A stretch of DNA of 47,864 bases from Novosphingobium colocasiae. Lineage in GTDB: Bacteria; Pseudomonadota; Alphaproteobacteria; Sphingomonadales; Sphingomonadaceae. Numbering within the stretch: position 1 is the stretch's first letter; each line of letters begins with the position of its first letter. The position numbers were made by a program, and so were the translations under genes. The stretch lies in contig NZ_BMZA01000003.1 of assembly GCF_014652555.1 (NCBI RefSeq), forward strand, positions 233,729-281,592, given 5' to 3'. Below are positions 16,548-26,199 of this stretch, piece by piece. Below the pieces are notes generated by a model. It worked only from the letters and a program-made list of their open reading frames with translations, was not told where the DNA came from and did not search any database.

Positions 16548-19500
16548 GCGGCAACGCGATCCGCGCCCGTCTTCAGGGCCTGACCCCGGCGCGGGCGCTG
16601 CGCTATCTGGCGGTGCTGCCCATCGCGCTGATTGCGGCGATGGTCATCGGCGTGCCGCTGGACGCGAGCGAACAATGGTTCTTCGCCGGCGTGGTGATCG
16701 CCGGGACGCTGGTGCTCAAGCGCTGGAAAGGCCGCAAGGGCGCGCTTGCGCTCGGCCTGCTGTCGGTCATCGTATCGACCCGCTATATCGTCTGGCGCAC
16801 CACCCAGACGCTGGCGTTCGGCAGCCTGCCCGAATTCCTGTTCGGCACCGGCCTCTATCTGGCCGAGCTTTATGCCTGGGTGATCCTGCTGCTGGGCTTC
16901 CTGCAGACCTCTTGGCCGCTCAACCGCCCGGTGATCGAACCGGAAGGCGATCCGGAAACCTGGCCCACGGTCGATATCTATATCCCGACGTACAACGAAA
17001 GCCTCGAAATCGTGCGCAACACGGTGTTCGCGGCGATGGACGTCGATTATCCGGTCGATCGCTTCAAGATATTCATCCTCGACGATGGCCGCCGCCCCGA
17101 ATTCCGCGCTTTCGCCAAGGAAGCCGGCTGCGGCTACATCACCCGCGATAACAACCTGCACGCCAAGGCGGGCAATCTCAACGCGGCGATGACCAAGACC
17201 GACGGCGATCTGATCGCCATCTTCGACTGCGACCACGTGCCGACCCGCGCCTTTCTCCAGCTCACTGTCGGCTGGTTCCAGAAGGACCCGCGCCTCGCGC
17301 TGCTGCAGACGCCGCACCACATGTATTCGCCCGATCCGGTCCAGCGCAACCTGGGCGAGGCGCTGGGCGAGATGCCGGGCGAGGGCGATCTGTTCTATGG
17401 TGCGGTGCAGGGCGGCAACGACCTGTGGAACGCCACCTTCTTCTGCGGTTCGTGCGCTATCATCCGCCGCGAAGCGCTGATGGAAACCAACGGCTTCGCG
17501 GGTGAAACCGTGACCGAGGACGCGCATACCGCATTGAAGCTGCAGCGCACCGGCTGGAACACCGCCTATATCTCGGCCCGCCTGTCCGCAGGCCTGGCGA
17601 CCGAGCGACTGGTGCTCCACGTCGGCCAGCGCATCCGCTGGGCGCGCGGGATGACGCAGATCCTGCGGATCGATTGCCCGCTGTTCGGCCCCGGCCTGAC
17701 CTGGCAGCAGCGGCTCTGTTACCTGAACGCGATGCTGCACTTCCAGTATCCGCTGCCGCGCATCGTGTTCCTGACCAGCCCGCTCGCTTACCTGATCTTC
17801 GGCCAGAACATCATCCAGGCCTCGGCTTCGCTGATCTTCGCCTATGCCGCGCCGCACCTGTTCTGCTCTTCGGCGGCGAACGAGCGCACCCAGGGGGCCG
17901 ACCGCCGGCCGTTCTGGGGCGAGGTCTACGAGACGATCCTGGCCTTCCACCTCGTCAAGCCGACGGTGATGACCTGGTTCCAGCCGCGCAAGGGCAAGTT
18001 CAACGTGACCGACAAGGGCGAACTGCTGGACCGCACGTTCTTCGACTGGGGCATCGTCAAGCCGCACATCGTGTGCATCGGCGTGCTGTTTTCCGCGATC
18101 GTGCTCGGCTTCGTCAAGCTGCTGGCATTCCCTTACATGTTCAATATCCAGCTCGATACGCTGGCGCTGAACACCGCCTGGGCCACGTTCAGCCTGTTCA
18201 TCCTGATCGCCGCCGTTTCCGTTGCGCGCGAAACCAAGCAGGAGCGGCAGGACATCCGGGTGGAGGCAAAGCTGCCGGTCACCGCCTATCTCGCCTCGGG
18301 CCACGTGGTGCCGGCGCGGACCATCGATATCTCGATGGGTGGTGCCGCCATTTCTCTGCCCGAAAAGCTGCCGGTCAAGGATCGCGTGCTGACGCACCTG
18401 ACGATGGCGATGGGCGACGAGACGCTGTCCATCCCCGTCGAGACCGTGCGTGTCGCCGGAACCAACGCCTATGTTCGCTTCGAGGAACTGGACATGCTGG
18501 CCGCGCGCCATCTGGTGCGCGCGGTGATGGGCCGTGCCGATGCCTGGCAGCCCGAGGACAAAACCGATGACGTGAGCGGCCTGCGCTCGCTGTCCGAGAT
18601 CATCTTCGTCGATATGCTGACCTTGCGTCGCATGCTCGGCCTCAATTTCAGGGAACGTCGCCAGATGCGGGCAGCACAGGCGCAAGTCGCCGCCAAGCGC
18701 GCCAGGCAGGCCGCAGCCGAAGGCCACCCGCTGGCCAAAGCCGCCGGCATCGCCGCCGCACTGGGGCTGGGTGCCAGCACTTTCGCGCTGGCCCCGCAGC
18801 CGGCCCGCGCCGCCCCGGCCTTGCCGTCAGCGCCCGCCACCCCGGCCGCGCCTGCGCCGGCCGCCGGCATGACGCAGCGGCTCTCGCTCAAGGACCTGCG
18901 TGTCACCCGGCCGATCCGGCTGGAAGGGACGCGCGGTGAAATCGGCATCCCGTTCGGCATGCGGCAGGACGAAGTCGTCGGCTCGGCGATGCTGACGCTG
19001 AAGGCGGCATGGTCACCGGCGATGCTCGATGATCTCAGCCAGCTCGTCGTCATCCTCAACGGCGAAGTGGTGAAGACGCTGCCGCTGACCCGCTTCAATG
19101 CCGATGGCCAGACCTTCACGCTGCCGGTCAACCCGGCGCTGTTCCTGCCCGGCGACAACCAGATCAACCTGCGCCTGATCGGCCACTATGCCCGCGATTG
19201 CGAGGACCCGTTCCATTCCTCGCTGTGGGCCACCGTCAGCAACGTCGGCTCCTGGCTTGACCTCAGCTATACTTCGGCCTCGCTCGCCCCCGATCTGGCG
19301 CGCCTGCCGATGCCGTTCTTCGACAAGGGCGAGAACCTGCCGCTGAAGATGCCTTTCATCTTTGCCGGCCAGCCCCATGCCGGCGAACTGGAGGCGGCGG
19401 CCAGCACCGCCTCGTGGCTCGGCTCGCTCGCCAGCTATCGCGGCTATGCGTTCAAGGCCATGTACGGCTCGCTTCCGGCCAAGGGCAACGGCATCGTCTT

Positions 19501-21022
19501 CCTCAAGGCGGGCCAGTCGATCGCCGGGCTGTCGGTGGTGCCGGCACGCGGCGCGGAAGCGGCCGTGGTGCGCAACCCCAACGATCCCGACGGCACCCTG
19601 CTGGTGCTGATGGGCAGCAACGACGAGGACCTGCGCCTCGCCGCCGCCTCGGTCGCGCTCGGTCGCGGTGTGTTCGGCGGCCAGCGGATGAGCTTCGATG
19701 GCGTGCGCATCCCCGCCTGGGGGCGCTATTCGGCCCCGCGCTGGATTTCCACCGACCGCCCGGTCAAGCTGGGCGAGATCATGCAGGCCTACGAACTGCA
19801 GGGCATGGGCATCCCTCCGGGCCCGCTGACCGCCCGCTTCCGCGCCGCGCCCGACCTGTTCTTCTGGCCGCGCCAGGGCGGTAAGCTCAACGTCGATTAT
19901 CGCTATCCGGTCGCCCAGTGGCTCGACAAGCGCGCCAGCCGCCTCGATGTCTCGATCAACGGCCAATACCTCAAGACCCTGCCGCTCGGCTCGGACTGGT
20001 GGAGCGGGCTGTTCGGTGGTCTGTTCGGTGGCGATAACGCCCGCAGCCACGATTCCAGCGCCAGCGTGGTTCTGCCGCGCTATGCGCTGTTCGGTCAGAA
20101 CCAGTTGGCGATGGATTACAACCTGGTCCTGGCCGACAAGAAGAAGTGCACCGGCACCCTGCCGGACAACGTGCGCGTCTCGATCCTGCCGGACAGCACA
20201 ATCGATCTGACCAGCGCCTATCACGGCATCCTGATGCCCGATCTGGCGACTTTCGCCGGTGCCGGCTTTCCGTTCACGGCGCAGCCCGATCTGGCCGACA
20301 CCACCGTGGTCATGGCGCGTTCGCCGGTGGCCTCTTCGGTAGAGGCGTTCCTGGCGGTGATGGGGCGGTTCGGCGATTCCACAGGCGTTCCCGCCACCGG
20401 GGTCACCGTCACCTCGGATATCGTGCCTGAACAACTGGCGTCGCAGGACGTGCTGGTGATCGGCAAGACCGACCTGGCCGGGCTGGGCGCGCTGTTCGAT
20501 GATGCGCCCGTCCATTACGAAAACGGCCGGCTGCGGGTGAACGAAACCTCGCCGATCCAGAACCTGTGGGCGCTGTTCGATACCCGGCCGGCGCAGAAGG
20601 GCAGCGAAGCCGCCGAACCGCTGGTCTATGCCGCGCGCGGCTTTTCCGGGATCGTCAGCTTCAAGTCGCCGTTCGCCTCTGATCGCACCGTGGTGGCGCT
20701 GCTGGCGGACAACCGCGACGACCTTCCGGCGATGATCGACGGGCTCAACGATCCCAAGATCAACGCCGCCGTGCAGGGCGACCTGTCGGTCGTCTCGGGC
20801 GACGGGATGGCAAGCTTTGCGCTGGGCAAGACCTACTGGACCGGCTCGCTGCCGATCTGGATGAAGATGGCCTACTGGTTCAGCGGCCGTCCGCTGATGA
20901 TGGGGCTGTTCACGCTGGCGCTCGCCGCGATCCTCGCCGGGCCCGCCTACCTCTACTTCCGTGGGCAGGCCGCGCGCCGCCTCGCCAATGCCGGCCGTCG
21001 CGCCGGTGACAAGGACAAGTGA
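16544..21022 (+). CDS. bcsAB: fused cellulose synthase BcsA-BcsB
   Basis: A single 1492-residue chain combining the catalytic subunit BcsA and its periplasmic partner BcsB, as known for AcsAB of Komagataeibacter. BcsA part (about 1-720): N-terminal membrane helices, GT2 motifs TYNES (149-153), DDGRR (190-194), DCDH (228-231), TED (324-326), QRIRW (362-366), and a PilZ domain with RQDIR (568-572) and DISMGG (595-600), complete for c-di-GMP activation. After a basic stretch comes a signal-peptide-like segment (about 731-757, ending PQPARAAP), then BcsB (about 775 on) with its C-terminal anchor (MGLFTLALAAILAGPAYLYF). Start GTG overlaps the bcsQ stop (GTGA). One chain or cleaved is unknown. Confidence 0.97.
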   Translation: MSGNAIRARLQGLTPARALRYLAVLPIALIAAMVIGVPLDASEQWFFAGVVIAGTLVLKRWKGRKGALALGLLSVIVSTRYIVWRTTQTLAFGSLPEFLFGTGLYLAELYAWVILLLGFLQTSWPLNRPVIEPEGDPETWPTVDIYIPTYNESLEIVRNTVFAAMDVDYPVDRFKIFILDDGRRPEFRAFAKEAGCGYITRDNNLHAKAGNLNAAMTKTDGDLIAIFDCDHVPTRAFLQLTVGWFQKDPRLALLQTPHHMYSPDPVQRNLGEALGEMPGEGDLFYGAVQGGNDLWNATFFCGSCAIIRREALMETNGFAGETVTEDAHTALKLQRTGWNTAYISARLSAGLATERLVLHVGQRIRWARGMTQILRIDCPLFGPGLTWQQRLCYLNAMLHFQYPLPRIVFLTSPLAYLIFGQNIIQASASLIFAYAAPHLFCSSAANERTQGADRRPFWGEVYETILAFHLVKPTVMTWFQPRKGKFNVTDKGELLDRTFFDWGIVKPHIVCIGVLFSAIVLGFVKLLAFPYMFNIQLDTLALNTAWATFSLFILIAAVSVARETKQERQDIRVEAKLPVTAYLASGHVVPARTIDISMGGAAISLPEKLPVKDRVLTHLTMAMGDETLSIPVETVRVAGTNAYVRFEELDMLAARHLVRAVMGRADAWQPEDKTDDVSGLRSLSEIIFVDMLTLRRMLGLNFRERRQMRAAQAQVAAKRARQAAAEGHPLAKAAGIAAALGLGASTFALAPQPARAAPALPSAPATPAAPAPAAGMTQRLSLKDLRVTRPIRLEGTRGEIGIPFGMRQDEVVGSAMLTLKAAWSPAMLDDLSQLVVILNGEVVKTLPLTRFNADGQTFTLPVNPALFLPGDNQINLRLIGHYARDCEDPFHSSLWATVSNVGSWLDLSYTSASLAPDLARLPMPFFDKGENLPLKMPFIFAGQPHAGELEAAASTASWLGSLASYRGYAFKAMYGSLPAKGNGIVFLKAGQSIAGLSVVPARGAEAAVVRNPNDPDGTLLVLMGSNDEDLRLAAASVALGRGVFGGQRMSFDGVRIPAWGRYSAPRWISTDRPVKLGEIMQAYELQGMGIPPGPLTARFRAAPDLFFWPRQGGKLNVDYRYPVAQWLDKRASRLDVSINGQYLKTLPLGSDWWSGLFGGLFGGDNARSHDSSASVVLPRYALFGQNQLAMDYNLVLADKKKCTGTLPDNVRVSILPDSTIDLTSAYHGILMPDLATFAGAGFPFTAQPDLADTTVVMARSPVASSVEAFLAVMGRFGDSTGVPATGVTVTSDIVPEQLASQDVLVIGKTDLAGLGALFDDAPVHYENGRLRVNETSPIQNLWALFDTRPAQKGSEAAEPLVYAARGFSGIVSFKSPFASDRTVVALLADNRDDLPAMIDGLNDPKINAAVQGDLSVVSGDGMASFALGKTYWTGSLPIWMKMAYWFSGRPLMMGLFTLALAAILAGPAYLYFRGQAARRLANAGRRAGDKDK

Positions 21023-21024
21023 TC

Positions 21025-24000
21025 ATGCGCTGCCTCCAGACGCCTGTATCCCGCCGTGTGCGCGCTGTGGCGCGGTGTCGGCCGCTCTTGTGGTCGGCCG
21101 CGCTCGCGGCGGTGCTGACCGGGACCTTTGCCGCTCCGGCCCCGAGCCACGCGGAATCGCCCGCCGTCGCCGCGCTCATCAAGCAGGCGCAGTACTGGCG
21201 CGCCAAGGGGCGTGAGGATCTGGCCCAGCAGGCGCTGCGCCGGGCCCGTGCGCTCGATCCGTCCGTCGCGCTGGCCGCGCCCGCCAAGCCTGCCGCCCCT
21301 GCGCCCAAGCCTGCCGCGCCGGTTGCCGCCCGGCCCGCTGCGGCACCGCCCGCCAAGGCCGCTGCTCCTGCGTCGCGGCCCGCCGCCGCGTATGCGCCAA
21401 CCGCTGCCGTCCGCGCCGGGCAGGCGCGCGTTGCCGGCTATGACGCCCTGCAGACCGATAATCTCGCCGCCGCCTCGACCCAGTTCGAACGCGCGCTGGC
21501 CGCCAATCGCTCCGACCCCGAAGCGCTCGGCGGGCTTGGGCTGGTGCGCCTGCGGCAAACCCGCTTTGCCGAAGCGGCGAACCTGCTGGAACAGGCATCG
21601 CGACTGGGCAAGGCCCAGCAGTGGGCATCGGCGCTCGCTTCGGCGCGGTTCTACGCGGGGGTGGAAGACGCTCGCCGCCTGTTGCAGCAGGGCCGGATCG
21701 GCGATGCCCAGGTCGAGGCCGAGGCACTGGTCCGCTCGGGCTTCGATCAGCCCGCCCCGGCGCTGGAACTGCTGGCACAAGTCTATGAAAAGCAGAACCG
21801 CTTTGCCGATGCCGCCGAGCTGTACCGGCAGGCCAGCCAGGGCGGCAAGCAGGATGAAAAGCGCCTGCAACTGCGCGCCGTGCGCAGCCGGGCGCTGGCC
21901 GCCGCCGCTGCCGGCGACGATATGGGGGCGACGCGCGAATTCCAGAACGGCCTGGTGATCGATCAGACCGATCCGTGGATCCGCTATGAATTTGCCCGCT
22001 TCATGATCAAGCGCGGGCGGATGCCCGAAGCCGAATCGCTGCTGCGCTCGCTTGAACAACTGGGCGATGCCGATGGCCTATACGCGGCGGCGCTGATCGC
22101 CAACGATCTGGGCCGCAGCACCGAAGCCGACCGGCTGCTGGCGATGATCCCCGAAGCCCAGCGGACCCAGCCGATGCGCACGCTGGCGCTTGGGGTGAAG
22201 GTGGATGGTGCCATCGCCCGCGCCAAGGCCAGCGGGCAGGGCGGCGGCCAGTTGCAGGCGCTGGCGACCTTGCGCCAGATCGGTGCGATGCCGAGCATGC
22301 CTGCTGCCAAGAAGGTGGCGGTGGCCGATGCGATGCTGTCGCTGGGCGATGCCATGGGTGCCGCCTCGCTGGCGCAATCGGCGATGGATCAGGGGCTGAC
22401 GACGGTGGACGATTACGCCGGGCTGGTCGATGTGCTGGCCCGCGCCGGCAGGGACGACATGGCCCGCGCCGCGCTGGCGCAGGCCGGGCAACTGGCGGGC
22501 AATACGCCCGACGGCCAGCGCATCTATGCCGGAATGGCCGCAAAGCTGACCGTTGGCCAGGCTGAACGCGCCCGTTCTGCCGGGCGCTTCGCCGATGCTT
22601 TCGACATGCTGCAAGGGGCCTGGACCTCCGCGCCGGACAATACCGAAGTGCTGGCGGCGCTGGCCCGGCTCTATCAGGCGGGGCGCATGCCCGGCCGCGC
22701 GGCGCAGACCTGGCAACTGTTCCTGGCGCGCGAACCCGGCAACCGCGATGCACTGCTCGGCCTTGCCGAAGCGGCGCAGTCGGCCGGGGACAAGGGCCTG
22801 TCGCAACAGGCCCAGCAGCAGGCCCTGCGCGCCTTCCCGACCGATTACGATGCCTTCATGCGCATGGCCCGGCTGGAGCAGGCGCGCGGCGATGAAGGCG
22901 CGGCGCTGCGCCTGTTCAAGCAGGCGCGCGCGCTGTATGCGGGCGGTGCCGGCAGCGGCGCGCTGACTGGCGGCAACCCGTTCGCGGCGATGGACCCGGC
23001 CGGTTCGGGCAATCCCTTCCGCAACATGGCCGCACCTGCGCAGCCGGCGGCGGTGAACCCGTTCCAGCTTGGCGGCGGCACCCGCATCCAGTACGTCCCG
23101 GCGGCGGGCGGCTATGCCCCTACCGGCTATGCACCTGCCCCCTACGCACCCAACGGCTACACTGCGCCCGCCGATGGCGGCTATGCGGCGGCACCGGGCT
23201 ATCAGCCGGCAGCTTATCCGGCACAGGGCTATTCGGCGCAGGCCTATCCGGCTCCGGCGGCATCGCCTTTCGGTCAGCCGGGCTATCCCGCCGCCCCCGG
23301 CGGCTATCCCGCTCCGGCGGCCGCTTATCCCGGCCAGGACGTACCGGCCGGTGCCGGCGCTTATCCCGCCGATCCGGTGCTGGCGGAACTGCAGGGCGAG
23401 ATCACCCAGCTTTCGCGCGACAGTGCCCCGCGCGTCGATGTCGATACCTCGTACCGCCAGCGCTCCGGCGAAACCGGCCTCAGCCAGCTTGACGAGATCA
23501 AAGGCTCGGCCAAGTTCTCCACCGGCTTCCTGGGCGGGCGCATCTATGTCGGCGGCGAGGCCGTCATGATCGATGCCGGCACCCCTTCAGATTCCGCCCG
23601 CGCCCGTTTCGGCACCAACGCCTCGCCCGAAGCGCGCGCGATCGTTGCCAAGACCGATGCCCGCAAGTGCGATGCAGAAAGCGATCCTGCCGCATGCCTG
23701 GCTCAAGTGGACAGCCAGAACGCTTCGGGCGTGGCGCTTTCGGCCGGCTATGCCGGCGATCTGGTCCAGGCCGAAGCCGGCACGACCCCGATCGGCATGG
23801 GCAAGACCAAGCTCACCTTCCGCGCTGCGGTCACCCCCAAGTTCGGCGGCGGCGTAGAGGGCAAGGCGTTCGTCGAGAGGAAGCCGGTGACCGACAGCGT
23901 ACTGTCCTACGCCGGCACGCTCGATCCCGTCACCGGCGAGCGCTGGGGCCAGGTCATGCGCACCGGCGGCGGCGTCGGGCTGTCCTACGATCGCGACGGC

Positions 24001-24570
24001 AACGGCGTTTACGGTGAAGGCCGCTATTATCGCTATCGCGGCACCAACGTGGCGAACAACGATGGTTTCGAGATCAACGTCGGCGGCTACATGCGCGCGC
24101 ACCGCACGGCGCATTCGTCGCTCAGCGTCGGGCTCAACGTCAATTACCAGAAGTACGATAACAGCCAGAACACCTTCACCTGGGGCAACGGCGGCTATTT
24201 CAGCCCGCAGTCGTTCCTCAGCGTCGGCTTCCCGATCAACTATGCGCTCGACACCGACAAGCTGACCGTGCGCGCCTCGCTGACGCCGGGCTTCCAGAGC
24301 TACAGCGAGGATTCCTCGCCGCTCTATCCCACCGATCCGGCGCTGCAGGGCGAGCTTGACGCGCTCAAGGCCGAGAACGAGGATGTCCGCTCGCGCTACG
24401 ATAGTCTGAGCAAGACCGGCTTCGCGCTCAACGCTCAGGCGTCGGCCTACTACCGCATCGCCCCGAACACGCAGGTCGGCGGCGATATCAGCTACAACAC
24501 CTTCGGGTCCTATGACGAGTTGCGCAGCATGATCGGCGTCCGCCAGAGCTTCGGGAGTACCGGCCAGTGA
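21025..24570 (+). CDS. bcsC: cellulose synthase outer-membrane subunit BcsC
   Basis: TPR scaffold plus outer-membrane beta-barrel that exports the glucan. Signal peptide near residues 1-41 (cleavage about SHA|ES). A Pro/Ala-rich linker leads to many TPR helices (to about residue 640). Then a Tyr/Pro/Gly/Ala-rich low-complexity segment of about 100 residues (GYAPTGYAPAPYAPNGY) and the C-terminal barrel (VDVDTSYRQRSGETGLSQL ... GVRQSFG). Total length about 1181 is normal. Start: GTG at 21019 overlaps the previous stop, but the ATG at 21025 has AAGGA about 8 nt upstream and is preferred. Stop overlaps bcsD as GTGA. Confidence 0.95.
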   Translation: MRCLQTPVSRRVRAVARCRPLLWSAALAAVLTGTFAAPAPSHAESPAVAALIKQAQYWRAKGREDLAQQALRRARALDPSVALAAPAKPAAPAPKPAAPVAARPAAAPPAKAAAPASRPAAAYAPTAAVRAGQARVAGYDALQTDNLAAASTQFERALAANRSDPEALGGLGLVRLRQTRFAEAANLLEQASRLGKAQQWASALASARFYAGVEDARRLLQQGRIGDAQVEAEALVRSGFDQPAPALELLAQVYEKQNRFADAAELYRQASQGGKQDEKRLQLRAVRSRALAAAAAGDDMGATREFQNGLVIDQTDPWIRYEFARFMIKRGRMPEAESLLRSLEQLGDADGLYAAALIANDLGRSTEADRLLAMIPEAQRTQPMRTLALGVKVDGAIARAKASGQGGGQLQALATLRQIGAMPSMPAAKKVAVADAMLSLGDAMGAASLAQSAMDQGLTTVDDYAGLVDVLARAGRDDMARAALAQAGQLAGNTPDGQRIYAGMAAKLTVGQAERARSAGRFADAFDMLQGAWTSAPDNTEVLAALARLYQAGRMPGRAAQTWQLFLAREPGNRDALLGLAEAAQSAGDKGLSQQAQQQALRAFPTDYDAFMRMARLEQARGDEGAALRLFKQARALYAGGAGSGALTGGNPFAAMDPAGSGNPFRNMAAPAQPAAVNPFQLGGGTRIQYVPAAGGYAPTGYAPAPYAPNGYTAPADGGYAAAPGYQPAAYPAQGYSAQAYPAPAASPFGQPGYPAAPGGYPAPAAAYPGQDVPAGAGAYPADPVLAELQGEITQLSRDSAPRVDVDTSYRQRSGETGLSQLDEIKGSAKFSTGFLGGRIYVGGEAVMIDAGTPSDSARARFGTNASPEARAIVAKTDARKCDAESDPAACLAQVDSQNASGVALSAGYAGDLVQAEAGTTPIGMGKTKLTFRAAVTPKFGGGVEGKAFVERKPVTDSVLSYAGTLDPVTGERWGQVMRTGGGVGLSYDRDGNGVYGEGRYYRYRGTNVANNDGFEINVGGYMRAHRTAHSSLSVGLNVNYQKYDNSQNTFTWGNGGYFSPQSFLSVGFPINYALDTDKLTVRASLTPGFQSYSEDSSPLYPTDPALQGELDALKAENEDVRSRYDSLSKTGFALNAQASAYYRIAPNTQVGGDISYNTFGSYDELRSMIGVRQSFGSTGQ

Positions 24571-25040
24571 AAATGCAGGCTTTCCAGACCGCCGGCCGCG
24601 CCGGCCATGGCGCGGCCCGGCAGGATTTCATCCCGGGCCTCTGCCTGCTGACCGGCCTGACCGCCAGCGAAGTCGGTGAGGCACTGCCGGCCGCGCAGGC
24701 CCGCGGGTTCTACCTCGCGATCGGCCGGCGGCTGGCGGCGCTCGAACCGCTCGACGGGGTGAGCGACGTCGCCGGGCTGTGCGCCCGCGCCAACGCCTTC
24801 TGGCAGGCGCTCGGCTGGGGCGAGGTCGATATCGAGGCGGGCGACCATGCGATCATCGTGCGCCACAACCAGCCGCCCATCGGCGTGCCGGGTTGCGACG
24901 GGCCGCACTGGCGCGCGGCGCTCTCGGCGCTGCTCGAAGGGGCGTGGGATGCCTGGTTCCGGACGCTGGGGAGCGGGCCGGCGCTGGTGACGACGGGGCA
25001 ATGGCAAGGGGAATGTCTCGAGCTGCGCCATGGCCGTTGA
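24567..25040 (+). CDS. bcsD: cellulose synthase accessory protein BcsD
   Basis: A 157-residue periplasmic-type protein matching the AcsD/BcsD pattern: ALGWGEVDIEAGDHAIIVRHNQPPIG is equivalent to the conserved LIGWGTVTLE...LRIVHENLP core, then HWRAALSALLEGAWDAWF. In Komagataeibacter, BcsD forms octamers and arranges glucan chains into crystalline ribbons; here the presence of bcsD places the operon in the bcsD-carrying type. No signal peptide was seen. GTG start with GGGAG upstream, overlapping the bcsC stop. It overlaps bcsZ by 11 bp. Confidence 0.9.
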   Translation: MKMQAFQTAGRAGHGAARQDFIPGLCLLTGLTASEVGEALPAAQARGFYLAIGRRLAALEPLDGVSDVAGLCARANAFWQALGWGEVDIEAGDHAIIVRHNQPPIGVPGCDGPHWRAALSALLEGAWDAWFRTLGSGPALVTTGQWQGECLELRHGR

Positions 25041-26034
25041 CCGGCGCAGTTTCACCATCGGCCTGATGTTCGCGCTGACCGCCGCCTGCAACGCGGGCTC
25101 GCAGGGCAAGGCGGTGGCACCCACCGGCGGCTGGTGGCCGTTCTATCGCCAGCGCTTCCTGCTGCCCGAAGGGCGGATCGTCGATACCGGCAATCACGGC
25201 ATCAGCCACAGCGAAGGGCAGGGCTATGCCATGGTGCTGGCGGCCAACGCCGGGGATCGGGAGGCTTTCGACCTCATGGCCGGCTGGACCGAGCGCACGC
25301 TGGGCCGCAGCGACATGGCGCTCCATTCCTGGCGCTACGATCCCGCGTCAGCCAATCCGGTGTCCGATCCCAACAATGCGACGGATGGCGATATCCTGAT
25401 CGCCTGGGCGCTGGGGCTGGCGGCGCGCCGCTGGGGCGATTCGCGCTATGCCGCGCGCGGGCAGGCTATCCGGGCCGCGGTGCGCGGGCACTGCGTGGCG
25501 CAGCGGTATGGCCGCGCGGCGCTGATCCCGGGCCTCGTCGGGTTCGATAGCCCGCAGGCGCTCACGCTCAACCCCTCGTACTATGTCTGGCCGGCGCTGG
25601 ACCAGTTCCTGGAAGATGACGGCAAGGCGGTCTGGGGTCCGGTGATCGCCGACGGCGCAGCGCTGATTCGCCTGTCGCGCTTCGGCCCCGATCACCTGCC
25701 GACCGATTGGGTGGACCTGACGGCGCGCGATGCCGTGGCCCCGGCGCGCGACCGGCCGCCGCGCTTCGGCTTCGATGCGCTGCGCGTGGCGCTTTATGCC
25801 GCCATGGCGAACCGCGCCGCGCTGGCTGCCCCGATCGGGGCGTTCTGGCGGGCGCGGCTGGCTGCCGGCAAGCCGATCCCGGCGTGGATCGACGTGGTGA
25901 CCGCCGAAGAAGCGCCCTATCCGCTGTCCAGCGGCGGCGCGGCGATCGTCGCCCGGCTGCTCGGCACGCAGGCACCCGCGCAACTGGCCGACGATTACTA
26001 TTCCGCCTCGCTGCAGATGCTGGCGGCGGGGTAG
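25030..26034 (+). CDS. bcsZ: BcsZ endo-1,4-beta-glucanase (GH8), Tat/lipoprotein-like
   Basis: Glycoside hydrolase family 8 endoglucanase that trims cellulose during synthesis. 334 residues with landmarks: GNHGISHSEGQGYAM with Glu62, the likely general acid; RYDPASANPVSDPNNATDGD with Asp119/Asp121; then LNPSYYVWPALDQF and the closing YYSASLQML. The N-terminus carries a twin-arginine motif (DRRSFTIG) followed by a hydrophobic stretch and a lipobox LTAAC (Cys20), so it may be a Tat-exported lipoprotein rather than the usual free periplasmic enzyme. It ends the operon. Confidence 0.93.
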   Translation: MAVDRRSFTIGLMFALTAACNAGSQGKAVAPTGGWWPFYRQRFLLPEGRIVDTGNHGISHSEGQGYAMVLAANAGDREAFDLMAGWTERTLGRSDMALHSWRYDPASANPVSDPNNATDGDILIAWALGLAARRWGDSRYAARGQAIRAAVRGHCVAQRYGRAALIPGLVGFDSPQALTLNPSYYVWPALDQFLEDDGKAVWGPVIADGAALIRLSRFGPDHLPTDWVDLTARDAVAPARDRPPRFGFDALRVALYAAMANRAALAAPIGAFWRARLAAGKPIPAWIDVVTAEEAPYPLSSGGAAIVARLLGTQAPAQLADDYYSASLQMLAAG

Positions 26035-26067
26035 GGCGGGACGGCGTTTGATCGCGCTATTTACTCC

Positions 26068-26170
26068 TCCACCCTTCAGGGGGGAGGTTGGGAGGGGGGT
26101 ATACGACCCGTGGCATCGACGCGCTGCCTGACGGCATCGCTCCCCCGGCCCCGCCTCGCCGGGGCGGGGA
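26068..26170. repeat. GC-rich hairpins after bcsZ
   Basis: The 165-bp gap between convergent bcsZ and ggt holds two inverted-repeat stretches: a CCTCC...GGAGG structure at about 26066-26088 and CCCCGCC/GGCGGGG at 26149-26155 / 26163-26169, with outer imperfect arms GCATC...GATGC. Neither has a clear T-run. They resemble dispersed intergenic palindromes and may still help end transcription from both sides. Confidence 0.4.
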
Positions 26171-26199
26171 GATGCGCTGTCGATACAGTAACCTTGGTA

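Noticed and set aside
16427..18727. Long open antisense frame across bcsQ and bcsAB
   Set aside because: It is a GC-rich shadow of clear cellulose genes, with low-complexity His/Gly/Arg-rich translation and no domain.
23080..23380. Possible CRISPR-like or tandem array in bcsC
   Set aside because: The repeats are irregular, lie in frame within a coding region and encode a Tyr/Pro/Gly linker, with no spacer structure.
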